Of a stretch of DNA of 64,000 bases, positions 24,766-35,400 are shown in pieces (the stretch's first letter is position 1; every line of letters begins with the position of its first letter). The stretch comes from Proales similis (taxonomy: Eukaryota; Rotifera; Eurotatoria; Ploima; Proalidae). The stretch lies in assembly GCA_019059635.1 (NCBI GenBank), contig JAGVRJ010000005.1:620001-684000 (forward strand), read 5' to 3'. A program made the position numbers and the translations under genes. Below the pieces are notes generated by a model. That model was not told the origin of the DNA. It made no database searches and saw only the letters and a list, made by a program, of their open reading frames with translations.

Positions 24766-26078
24766 TAATGACCTACCAGCCCAACTCCGCTGTCACATCA
24801 GGAAATTCGCCGATGACGCCAAGCTGCTGGATGTAGTCAACTCAAAAGAAGCATGTCTACGTCTACAAAGTGACCTGAACCAAGTCAACGTGTGGACAAG
24901 AGTTTGGCTCCTGGAACTGAACTACCACAAGTGTTTCGTGATGCACTTTGGGGCTAAAAACCAGCGCTTCGACTATCAACTGAGCGATGTGTACGGGGAG
25001 ACTTACATAAGAAGAAGGAGGAAGGAAGAAGGATAAGAAGAAGCCTCGGCTAAAGATCTCGGCGTGAATATTAGCGAGGACCTAAGCTGGTCAAAGCACG
25101 TTGACGAAATCTGCACTAAGGCAAACCGCACCCTGGGCAGACTAAGCAAAGGGTTCATTGCCAAAGATTTACGTAGCTGGCGGATGCTCTACTCGGCTCT
25201 GGTACGCCCCCTTCTAGAGTATGCTTCACCCGTATGGAACTCCTTACGCAAAGCTGACGCCGTAAAGCTGGAAAGAGTTCAAAGAAGAGCCAGCAAGTAC
25301 CTACCGTCCCTTAGAAGCCTCCCTTATGAACAGCGCATCTCTGAACTCCGCCTGGAGAAATAATCGACAAGGAGACTTAAAGCTGACCTAACCGAATGCC
25401 ACAAGATCCTCAAAGGAAAGTCTACCGTGCGATGGGCATCCGGCAATACGAGAGGCACCAGAGGAAGGCGGTGCGGGAGACTTGCACGTGCTGCGCCGCT
25501 CGCAAGGAGCGGAGAGCGATTATGCAAGCGATCACATACATTTATAGACGAGAAGACTTTTTATGTGTTTCAATAAAGAACGTTTCGAGAAGAGAGCGCT
25601 AAGCCTAAGTGGGACGAGTGTGAGTCAGTCATAAGCCGAAGCAGTGGCACGACACACGGGAATCCTTCAAGGCGAAACATCGCGCAAAAGCCGGAAAATT
25701 TTGCAGCATCAGGCATAGGTTCCTGAAAAACAGAGTTTTTCCACTCTGGAACAAGCTTCAGTTGACGGCCGACGGTGATCAGGCAGGTCACGAGCCCCGA
25801 ATCGTTCGGTTTAAATCTATGCTTAAAGCGAAAAGCCAAATAATATACGAGTACGAAAATGGGAACCCTGAATACTAATGAATCAATTACTTAATTCAAT
25901 TTTTACATGCCAATTCTCTTTCAATTTTTTATACCCCTAATCCGTAATTTATTCCCAATCTTTATTCTTCGTAAAAGACTGACTTTTCAATTGCCTGCTC
26001 TCGTACACGCTGCTGAATTGCCACTAAGGCAAGCGATGCTTCGGCATGCAGCTAAATAAACTAAACTAAACTAAATTA
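24766..26078 (+). mobile_element. LINE (CR1/Jockey-like) 3' fragment
   Basis: 5'-truncated non-LTR retrotransposon. The region 24,770-25,030 reads INDLPAQLRCHIRKFADDAK, the FADD form of the reverse transcriptase active site. It continues after a frame break into 25,064-25,363 (KDLGVNISEDLSWSKHV, ALVRPLLEYASPVWN) and ends with the typical WNKLQ...RFKSMLK block before a stop near 25,878. An A/T-rich tail of CTAAA repeats at about 26,052-26,076 marks the 3' end. Several stops and shifts show it is dead. Confidence 0.75.
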
Positions 26079-26124
26079 AGCTATGATTACCTGACCCAGG
26101 ACCGAAATCTTAAAATGGATCTTA

Positions 26125-26247
26125 TGTAACCGACTCAGCGTTGCATTCGCAACTTGAGTTCGGTTCCGCACTCCCGTTCCCCTGCCTTTATTAATCGTTA
26201 AGCGTAGTTGAAATCAAATAAAATAGAACAAGCTTATCCGCATTTCA
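26125..26247 (+). repeat. 5' LTR-like repeat of the KRBA2-type element
   Basis: Begins TGTAACCGACTCAGCGTTGC and matches the repeat at 27,775 in the same orientation over about 70 bp with few differences, then diverges. It ends near TTTCA at 26,247 and is followed by TGGGGGTCACGACGAGG, which could be a primer-binding site. The end is approximate. Confidence 0.6.
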
Positions 26248-26329
26248 CTGGGGGTCACGACGAGGACCGAGAACTGTTATACTTATAAGATCTTATTAAA
26301 ATAAGAAAGAGACGACTTTCTTGAATGGA

Positions 26330-27652
26330 TCCATCCAAGATTGACTCGACTTTCTTGTTATCTGCTCGAGCAGGGGTCAAGTCGATCTGGTTGATATGCA
26401 ATCCAAAGAGATCAACGGATACAAGTGGATTCTACACTACCAAGATCACCTCACTAAGTATTCGATTTTAAGACCTTTACGATCAAAAACAGCGACAGAG
26501 GTAGCCACCAATCTGTTCCGAATATTTGTTGACTTTGGAGCACCAGCCATTCTCCAATCGGACAACGGAAGGGAGTTTGTGGCTCAGATCGTAGAGTATC
26601 TCAAAGAAATATGGCCTGATCTGAAGATAGTCCACGGTCGACCTAGACATCCTCAATAACAAGGCAGTGTCGAATGCGCCAATCGCGACGTGAAGGAGAA
26701 AATTGGCGGATGGTGCAAGGACCACAGGACGAACGACCGGACTAAAGCTCTGCCTTTCGCCCAAATGGCCAAAAACTCCTGCCATCACTCAGGAATAAAT
26801 CAGATCCCGTTCAAAGCTCTTTTTGGTTCAAACGTGAAAATCGGAGTCAGTTTGGTTCTGCTGACCGATCTCATCGATGCTTTAGTTGAGCCAACGGAAG
26901 AGGCCCTTAATGAGCTTATTGGTGAGACGCTAGTGGAAGCCGAGGAATCCAAAGAGCCAGAGATTGAGGAGGATCAGCCGATAGTGGAGTCCGTTCAGCC
27001 TAAGCGACCAAGAATGCGACTTCTCTCTGACGAGTCGCTTGGCCAATCACCTTCAATTAAGAGCTCGATATTGATAACACGTTTGGAGTGTCGGGACAAC
27101 ATGGAAAACTGCCTACAGGAGATTGCTGCTTAAACAATCGTCTCAGATGTTGCGTAGAAATCGACAGTCTACTTATCCGCGAATAACTTGCACGTACATG
27201 CAGAGACTAGCTATCTTAACTTAACTGCGTTCTAAATCTTTTCTTTTCGTATTAACTTGTTCCTTTCAATGGCCGTGTATACCCGCACCGCAAAACTAAA
27301 TTTTTATATGATCAGCGGCTTGAGTGATCAAAAACTTAAAATTTAAATGGCTCAGCTCAAAATTGGCCTCGAATGGAAGGTGCATCTCCTTCCGAGCAGG
27401 TCAGGTTGCTCCTCTAGGACAACCAACCAATCCAATAAATCCTCCTCCTCCAACATGGAAAAGCAGGCTTCCAGAATGGTTAGAAGAGCTGAACGACTAT
27501 TGATCAGAACCGAATTCGACGATAATGTGCTGGTTTCTATACCAAAGTTTGATCGGGGACCTACTACGCCGGCAAATTTAATCGGGGTGGTATTGGATAT
27601 CAAGGATGATTTGTACCAGCTTAGCTTCAATCGTGGCGTTCTCATGATTTAA
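26330..27652 (+). pseudogene. KRBA2/SCAND3-type integrase core and C terminus (degenerate LTR retrotransposon)
   Basis: Integrase catalytic core in one frame: GQVDLVDMQS, LHYQDHLTKYSILRPL (first acidic residues), LQSDNGREF (second), and VECANRDVKEKI (final glutamate). It is broken by a TAA near 26,657, right before QGSVE. After an acidic tail (ending 27,133) the same frame resumes at 27,347-27,652 with SIPKFDRGPTTPANLIGVV, the C-terminal domain typical of this family. A polypurine tract and 3' LTR follow, showing that this integrase type belongs here to an LTR retrotransposon. Gag, protease and reverse transcriptase are absent between the 5' LTR and the core, so this is an internally deleted copy. 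Confidence 0.7.
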
Positions 27653-27757
27653 TGTGCGAAGTTCCCGCAGCCGGTCGACGACGGTCGTAAATTTACTAAG
27701 CTTCATTTTCACAATGAAAGCCAGCGACCACGCGGCGAGAGAAGTTAAAATTTTTCC

Positions 27758-27774
27758 GGGAGGGGCGGGAAGGA
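27758..27774 (+). promoter_or_regulatory. Polypurine tract of the KRBA2-type element
   Basis: GGGAGGGGCGGGAAGGA abuts the 3' LTR start TGTAAC, the normal place of plus-strand primer selection in LTR retrotransposons. Confidence 0.75.
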
Positions 27775-27911
27775 TGTAACCGACTCAGCGTTGCATTCGC
27801 AACTTTGAGTTCGGTTCCGCCCTCCCGTCCCCCTGTCTTATTTAATCCGCTGCTTGCTTACGCAAGCAGCGCAGAATAGCTGTTTGAAAATAAAAGTTTT
27901 ATTCCCATACA
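27775..27911 (+). repeat. 3' LTR of the KRBA2-type element
   Basis: Starts TGTAACCGACTCAGCGTTGC like the copy at 26,125. It contains a small hairpin (GCTGCTTGCTTACGCAAGCAGC) and AATAAA near 27,888-27,893, and probably ends at CATACA about 27,911. No target-site duplication was recognised. Confidence 0.6.
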
Positions 27912-28016
27912 AAAAATGGGAGAATGCCAAATTCACCCTGTATAACCTACACCATCTTGTAGCGTTTTTCTTAAGCTCTTGATCTGTTTGTGACACTTGG
28001 GTATGAGTTGGATGAA

Positions 28017-28576
28017 TCAGGTGAAGCGTGGTCTTAAACTGAACCAGGTCGCTTTTTGACGAATTAAAAGTTTTAGGACAAAAAGTTTTTTATTTATTTC
28101 AATAGTCGAACCACAGACCCTTCTTTCGATCACTTGACCAAGTCGCTTAGGCACTGACTTAACCAGTTTCTTACACAGGTCTGGAGAAATGTTGCTCCAG
28201 GACCTTGAAACGGCTTCTGTCAGGCCCTGCTTGGTCCGACAGTTTTCCTCCGTCAAATCTCGCTTGAGTTTCGCCCAGAGGTTCTCTATCGGATTCAAGT
28301 CCGGAGATTGACTTGGCCAGGGGAGCCCATCGATTCGCTGGCTCTCGAACCAAGATTTGGTGCTTCTGAAAGTGTGCTTCGGGTCGTTATCCTGCTGGAA
28401 CACGAAGTCATTCCCGGTTAACCTCGTGGCGGAGTCTTTTAAGTGGGTCCTTAGGATCTCCTGGTACTTATGGGAGTCGATAATACCTTCAATGACCTGA
28501 ATTGAACCGACACTGGAGGCCGCGAAGCATCCCCACACCATTATACTGGTAGTGTGCTTCACAGTCTGCTTAAGAT
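28017..28576 (-). pseudogene. Tc1/mariner-like transposase, C-terminal half (split by LTR element)
   Basis: Encodes the second and third catalytic positions of a Tc1-type DDE transposase: FQQDNDPKHT and SQSPDLNPIENLW. The frame runs into the LTR element at 28,576; the missing middle and N-terminal parts resume at 36,166. The two pieces join in frame when the retroelement and one AGAT copy are left out, which shows the insertion order. Confidence 0.88.
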
Positions 28577-28934
28577 TGTTAGCCGAGAGAAAGTCGGTGT
28601 AGGATTTTACAATTTTATTTTCGATTTAACTAAGAATTGTAGAACTCGAGTCCTTCGCCGAAGCGGGACTCTATATAAAGTATTCCACCAAATAAATTTA
28701 AAACATTAACAATGATTTTAATTATTTAATTATTGAATCAAATGAATGGCAACAATGGTTGGGATGGGGAATCGGACTTAGGGAAAACATTAGCCGAGCA
28801 CTGTGGCGAGGCCCAATGTCGACTCTATCTGGAATACATTAAATGATCGAGGGTGGACAATAATAATGTGCGGATGGTGGGGTAATTACGAAATAACAAG
28901 AGCGACTTAGCTGTATAGGACTTGCTCCGTGACA
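28577..28934 (-). repeat. 3' LTR of the gypsy element (left copy)
   Basis: 358 bp, bounded by TGTTAG at the left and TGACA at the right on the plus strand. Reads as identical to 35,808-36,165. Preceded by AGAT. Confidence 0.95.
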
Positions 28935-28947
28935 AGTCCCCCCCTCC
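28935..28947 (-). promoter_or_regulatory. Polypurine tract of the gypsy element
   Basis: On the minus strand this reads GGAGGGGGGGACT directly before the 3' LTR, the expected plus-strand priming site. Confidence 0.8.
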
Positions 28948-28969
28948 GACTGAGGATCGTCCACGGTCC

Positions 28970-29401
28970 TTAGGGCTTTGGCCGACTGAGGTATCGGCAA
29001 CGGTCCACTCTTTCCCCGTCCTGGGTGACCTCTCCGTCCTCCGTGACCTTTATTTTGGCCACCGTCCGGTCCGTCCGTCCCTTTTGGACCTGGTCTATAA
29101 GGGAATATTTACCCTTGATTTCGGCTTCGCTGAGCCAGATTCCCGCCTCCGGGGGTGTAATTGTTTCTCCGTTGGCTCTGACTCCGCCGTCCGGTTCGAA
29201 GTAGAAGAATTCTTCGGTCATTATAATGTCCTGATCATAAGTGATATATTCCAGCATTGCCACCAGATAGAAGTTGACTGATCTTGGGTGAACGATGGCT
29301 AGGTAGTCCAGTCGTTCCCAAACCCGGTCTTGCTTTGCTCCCAGTCGATCCATCATCCGTTCCATTGTCTGCTGGTTGATTTTCTTTTCGTAGGTGTTCA
29401 T
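28970..29401 (-). CDS. Accessory ORF of the gypsy element (143 aa, unknown)
   Basis: Complete ORF between the envelope-like region and the 3' LTR. The protein begins MNTYEKKINQQTMERMMDRL, is mixed-charge, with no signal peptide, membrane segment or zinc motif, and has an aromatic/acidic middle (ITYDQDIIMTEEFFYFEPDG). Its start follows a run of about 24 A residues (minus strand, about 29,403-29,426) placed 64 nt after the polyprotein stop. How it is expressed is unclear: spliced mRNA, internal start or reinitiation are all possible. I know no family for it. An intact ORF beside intact pol suggests selection or simply youth of the copy. Confidence 0.7.
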   Translation of the reverse strand: MNTYEKKINQQTMERMMDRLGAKQDRVWERLDYLAIVHPRSVNFYLVAMLEYITYDQDIIMTEEFFYFEPDGGVRANGETITPPEAGIWLSEAEIKGKYSLIDQVQKGRTDRTVAKIKVTEDGEVTQDGERVDRCRYLSRPKP

Positions 29402-29465
29402 CTTTTTTTTTTTTTTTTTTTTTTTAAGATATCCTTAAATATTTGAATGGTTAAGTGAGTTTCTT

Positions 29466-32400
29466 TTAGTATTGGCCAAGCCTGTTTATGAGGTCCTGGG
29501 CCCGACTTCTCGGCTTTTCTATCAGCTCCAAGTCGTTCGTTCTCGGCTCCCGTCTGCATTTTGCGAGACGCTTGACTAAGATTGCTAAGAGCGCTATCAT
29601 AATCATTCCCGTTCCAAGAACGAGCGCCGTTCTGTATCCTATTATTTTCTCGACGACCTCTGCGAAGTCTGCTGTGCTTTGGACTTCGTCGTCTACTAGC
29701 TGTTCTCTTATCTTTTCTGACAGCGTCTCTTTCACTCCCTCGTTCACGTCTTCTATATGTTTGACGAGCGAGTGTTTAAAGTCGTTGAGTTCTTTAAAAT
29801 TATGCGACGCGTAATTAAATGACTCGCGTCCTTCCATCTTCGTCCTGATTATGTTGATTTTCCTTCCAACGTTCGAAAGCACTGTTCCATTCTTTACGTT
29901 AATGAAATTCATTTCGTCGCATCTCTTTGGTGTGCTTTTCTGAGTTATAAAATTCCCGTCTGTAAGCCAGCCTGTTTGGTTGGCCTTGCCGCTTTTAAAA
30001 GAGACAAATGCTTCTCTCGTGCAGAGTGAGTTGTTCAGGATCGTCACTTCTTTGGCGTCCGTGCATTCCGCTTTGAACATCTCTCCCGCTTCAGAGTAAA
30101 CTACCCAGTCTTTAAGGATGTTTTCTATGAATCCATTAAAGCTGCTAGAAGTAAGGCGCAGTACAGTTTCTGCTAATCTGCACATTTCTTCTGACAGCGC
30201 CTGCCATCTTCTTCTGTTTCTTTCTTCCAGGTGGAATGTCGCTGCATCTATGCTCATTATTGTTAGTGTGTTAACCGAGTCTTGGTTTACGTGCGTCTCC
30301 ATGTTTTTTGCTTCTGACTTGTTGACCACCACGACCCCTTCTGTCGAGTTCCATCCTTCGACGCCGCATGCGTTGATCTTCTGGGTTCTCCTGATGAGGT
30401 AGTCCTGGTCAATCCACAGGTCGTTGTATTGCTTCATCCTCCTTTCGGCTATTTTCGTGAAGCTGCAGTTCTTTATTATTTCCTTTTTCCAAACGAACAG
30501 CCCTTCTTCTGTCTTGCAGAAGAGTCTATCCGCTCTGCAGTATGCGTTTCTTCCGAAATGGATCGGTTTATCCTTGTATTTGCCTTTGACCGACGTCTTC
30601 CTAGTTCTGCAGTTGAGTTTTTTGAAGACTTTGGTTGTCCAGAGCTCGAAATCGACGCTTGGGTCTTCCTCGTAGCTACAGTACTCCTCGTCGCACTTCA
30701 TCGCCTCTTTTCCGCATCTTCCAGCTATTATCAGGGACCAGCAATCCCCCTCTGTCGGTTCCATGACCACTTCGTTCCTGTATTTTTCCCACTTGCCGAA
30801 AAACGGTTTGTAGGTGGTTATGGTGATCTCTGAAATCCTACAAAAGTAAGCGGTTCCGTCTACTTCATACATCCTTCTCTCCAGTAGTGCCACGTCCGTT
30901 TCGAAGCCTCCGTGATCGCCTCCAATCTTCATGCAGTACTCCTCCTGGATGTTTATCACTTTATCCGTTATTTTGCAAGCTTTAAACTCTCCTTCTAGTG
31001 TTAGTGCTTTCGCCAGTGGTGCGAGTAACCATATCAGCAGTATTGCTGTGAGTCCTGTGTGAGTGTTTCCTCCCTTCACTTCTCTCACGAGTTTGATTGG
31101 GGTTATTTCCTCATCTATCGAATTGAAATATTCGTTGATCATGTCCTGATGTGTGAAGTCTTCCTCGTCTACCCATGAGTTATCTTCTTCTGGGTAGCCT
31201 TTCCATTTTACGAAGTACTGTGTCTTTCCTTTTCTCGTCCTATGCTTGAGAATCTTTTCGACTTCGAACAGTTCATCATCTTCCTCCTCGCTGACATGTT
31301 CTATCGCCACGAGCCTAGACCTTGGGTAAGTTCCCTTTAGCTCTTTTCCTTTCCTATTTTTGAGTTTATACACTCCTTTAGGTGTGACTTGTGTTATGGT
31401 GTATGGTCCGGTGTTCTTCGGTCTCAGTTTATTTCCTATTTTGTTGGACATTTGAGGCACCTTTATCATGACCTCTGTTCCGGCCGCGAGTTCTTCTGAG
31501 ATTTTCGTGCATCTCGACTCCTGGTGTCTCTTTTGTCTCGCTTGCGCTTCTGCTATTTTCTCAATTGTTTTCGGAATTGTTTCTTCGTACCATTCTCTTA
31601 TTTCTTGGCTTCTTTGCCAGAGTTGTGCTTGGGTGTCTTGTGATTCCTCAATCGTCCAATCTTCGAGGCCGTTCGGTTTTCGCCCGAACATCAGTTCGTA
31701 CGGCGTGTGTTGTGTCGTTGATTGTTTATTTATCCTGAACGCAAGGCAAACGGCGTCTATCGAGTCTATCCAGTTCGTTCCTTCACCCTCAGTTTGTTTA
31801 GCGAGTGCTTTGATAAACGACTGGTTGAATCTTTCTGTCAATCCGTTGGTCCTCGGGTGGTACGCTGAAGTCTTCTTGTGAACCACGCCAAACTTCTTAT
31901 TCACTTCGTTAATAATTTGGTTAACGAATTCGGTGCCTTGATCCGAGAGGATTTCCTTCTGTGGCCCGAACAGAGATATATATTTGAACAGACAAGAGGC
32001 TATCTCTCCAGCTGCCTTGGATTTGATCGGCAGTACGAACGGGTATTTAGTGAGGTACTCTGTTATCACTAGGCACCCCTTATATCCGTCTCTTGTCGTT
32101 GGCAGTCCGAAAACGAGGTCCACTCCTATTCTGTCAAATATTCCTGTGACCTTTAGAGCTTGAGCGGCTTGTTCTTCTTTGGTGGCTTTAGAGAATCTCA
32201 GGCAAACGAGGCATCCATTGATTATTCTCTTGCATTGCATGTACATCCCTTTCCACCAGTATTTTTCTTTGACCTTTTCGTATGTTTTTTCGAGTCCGAA
32301 GTGTCCGATCGCGTGCGTTTCTTTTACTATCCGTGTTCTGTCCTCTATCTTCGGCACTTCCCGCTTATACCCTTGGTCATCTTTCTTGATGTGGTATACC

Positions 32401-35400
32401 TTTTCGTTTTCCCAGGCATATGATTTTGCCTTTTGATTTATTCTATTTATTTGTTTCCTTTGGAGTCCTGGTGAGTGGCGTCCTGTCCTTAGTAGGTTTA
32501 GCAGGTTATCGTCCTCCCAGATGTCTACTTGCTTATTTTCTTCTTGATCTTCAGGCATCTCTAGTTCTTCCGTGAACATCACTTCTACCATTGCTCTGCT
32601 CACGTAGTCTGCATTGTCGTGCTTTTTCCCTGCTCTGTGAATGATCTGCATGTCGTATTGTTGCAGGACCAAGCTCCATCTTGCTAGCCTTCCCGTGGGT
32701 TCCTTTAATCCCATGAGCCATTTGAGCGCTGAGTGATCGGTTACCACTGTGAATGTGGTTCCGTAAAGGTAAACTCTGAAGTGATTTATGCCAGCTATTA
32801 TAGCCAAGCATTCCTTTTCGGTTATTCCGTAGTTCTTCTCCCTGTCCTGGAGAAGTCTGGAGTAGTATCCTATGACGTACTCTCTTCCTTCGTCGTCCTT
32901 TTGCGACAAAATTGCTCCAAGTGCCAGTCCGCATGCATCCGTGTGCAGTATGAACGGCTTTTCGAAGTCTGGTTCCCTCAAGATAGGGTAAGAAGTCAGC
33001 GCTTCTTTGAGTTTTTTGAATGCATCTTCGCATTCGTCTGTCCATGTCCATTTGGTTTCCTTTTTAACCAAATTATAAAGTGGCGCTGAGAGTTCTGCGA
33101 AACCTTTTATGAATTTTCTGTAGTAGCCACACATTCCTAGGAATCTTTGAATGTCCTTGACCTTCCTTGGTCTCTTGCATTCGCTTATCGTTTCTATCTT
33201 TCTCTTATCCATCTTTATTTCTCCGTCACAAATTATGTAACCGAGTATGTTTATCTCGCTCACTATCCACTTGCATTTCTCCGGCGAGAGTTTCAAGTTC
33301 CACTCGCTTAGAACTTCTAGCACTTTCCTTATGTGTTCGAGGTGCTCTGCTAAGCTTTCCGAGTGAATGAATATGTCGTCTAGGTAGATCTCCACGAACT
33401 TTAAGTGTCCTAGCACCAATTTCATCACTCTATTGAAGATGCTTGGTGCGTTTTTGAGTCCGAAGGGCAACCTCGTGAATTCGTAGTGCCCGTCTGGTGT
33501 GGAGAATGCCGTGTATGGTATCGATTCCTCGTCTAGTTCTATTTGCCAGAAACCCGATTTTAGATCGAGTGAAGAAAAGAATCTCTTTTTTGCCATTCTG
33601 TCTCTTATGTCGTCCGGTCTCTGCTGTGGATATGGGTCTAACTGCATTTTTGCGTTTAGCTGTCTAAGGTCTTCTATGAACCTTGCGCTTCCATTTGGTT
33701 TGATTTGTATGAAGATCGGGAGATCGTAGGGGCTTTTCGAGTCTCTAACGATTCCCGCTTCCTTCATCTTTTGAATCTCTTCTCTGAGCTTTTTGTTTTC
33801 GAACATTGATCGTCTGTATTGTGGCGCCCTTATTGGCGTGTTGTCCGTCAACTTAATATTTTGTTTTGGAACTCTACTTGGTTCCTTCAGGTCATTTATG
33901 TCCTTTGCAAACACTTTCTTGTTTTGCTCCAGGATCTGTTTGAGTTTTTCTTGCGTGATTTCATCTAGGTGTTCGACTTCCCATTCTATCGACTTCACGC
34001 TTGTCGTCGACCAGCTTTCTTCTTGACTCTCCTCGTCTATTTCTGTTTCATCAAGTCTCCTTACCTCGTCTTCTTCGATGAGCCTAAGTGAGCCGTTGAG
34101 TTCGAATTCCACCTGTGGGAATTTTATCGTGTTATTTCCATGGTCCACGATCGCTTTTGTCGCTTCGTGCCAATCTTTTCCTAGCAGGGTCTCATTTGTT
34201 CTTAGTATCAGGCAGTCGAGCAATGTGCTCCTGCCAAATGCTGTTATCTTGACTTCTGCGCTGTGACTCGCTTCACATATGCTTCCATCGCCAAGTGAAC
34301 ATCTTGTTTTTATGTTTTTTAACTCGAGCTTTAATTCTTTTGCGAGGGCGTGTGGAATGACTGTTCTTCTAGCTCCTGGATCTATCATGCATGTCACCAC
34401 TTTTCCTCCTACCTCCGCTTGCACGTAGTTCACTTTCACCGTGTCCGGCGGGGTGTTATGTACCTCGTTTGTGGCCTTCAATTCCACTGATTCTTTCTTT
34501 TTCTTTCCCTGAGGGGCTTGTCTGTCTTTGTTCGGTGCAGTTGCCTTCGGTCTTAGATCCGGATGAGCTATCCAGCAAGAAGCCTCTTTATGGCCTGTTT
34601 TCTTGCAGTGCATGCAAACCGGTGTGTCCTCTTTCCTTTGTGGTTGAGGTTTCTTCTCCTGGGCTGGCATTGTGTTTTGCTTATAGTTCATTTTTGCGTT
34701 TGCTTCGGCTTCTCTTGCTTTGAGAAACGCTTCTTGTAGATTCTTTGGTCTTTGAAGCTGTACGTAACCTCTTATGTAAGGTTTCAGCTTTCTTATGAAT
34801 GACGTGGTTATCCATTCCTCGGATAACTGGCCTTTTAGGTTGATGGCAATTCTCCTAAATTCTTGGATGAAGTCCTGGAGTGAGCCCTTGTGACTCAGCT
34901 CTTCTAGTTTCGCGTGTATGTTTATTGTTTCGAACGTTTGGCCGAATTCGTCTATCATGAATTTTGAGAATTCGCTCCAGGTTATCTCTGCCTCGTCTCT
35001 CCCGTCAAAGTGCCACACGAAGGCTTTCCTCGCGTCGCCCGAGAGTTTAAGCGCAGCATTAATTGTCCATTCTCCTCTGTTGTACTCGTAGTACCTCATC
35101 GCTTTCTCTAACTTTTTTAGCCATTGTTCAACGTCTTCATCTTTGCCTCCGCTGAATCTGAAGTCTTCGGTATCTAGTGATATAATTTGTTTTAGTGGTG
35201 CCCTTTTCCTTACGGGTCTTTCGTCCACCGCTATTATTTCTTCTATCGTCTCCTCATTTCTTATCTCCTGCGAGGGTCCTCTTGCTATGTTTAGGATCGC
35301 TTCCAGCTTCCTCTCTATACCAATGAGTTTATCTTCCACGTCCTTCTTAGTTTGACTGTGGGCTTGTTCCATTTTCGTATTTGTTTTTTCAAACTTCTCA

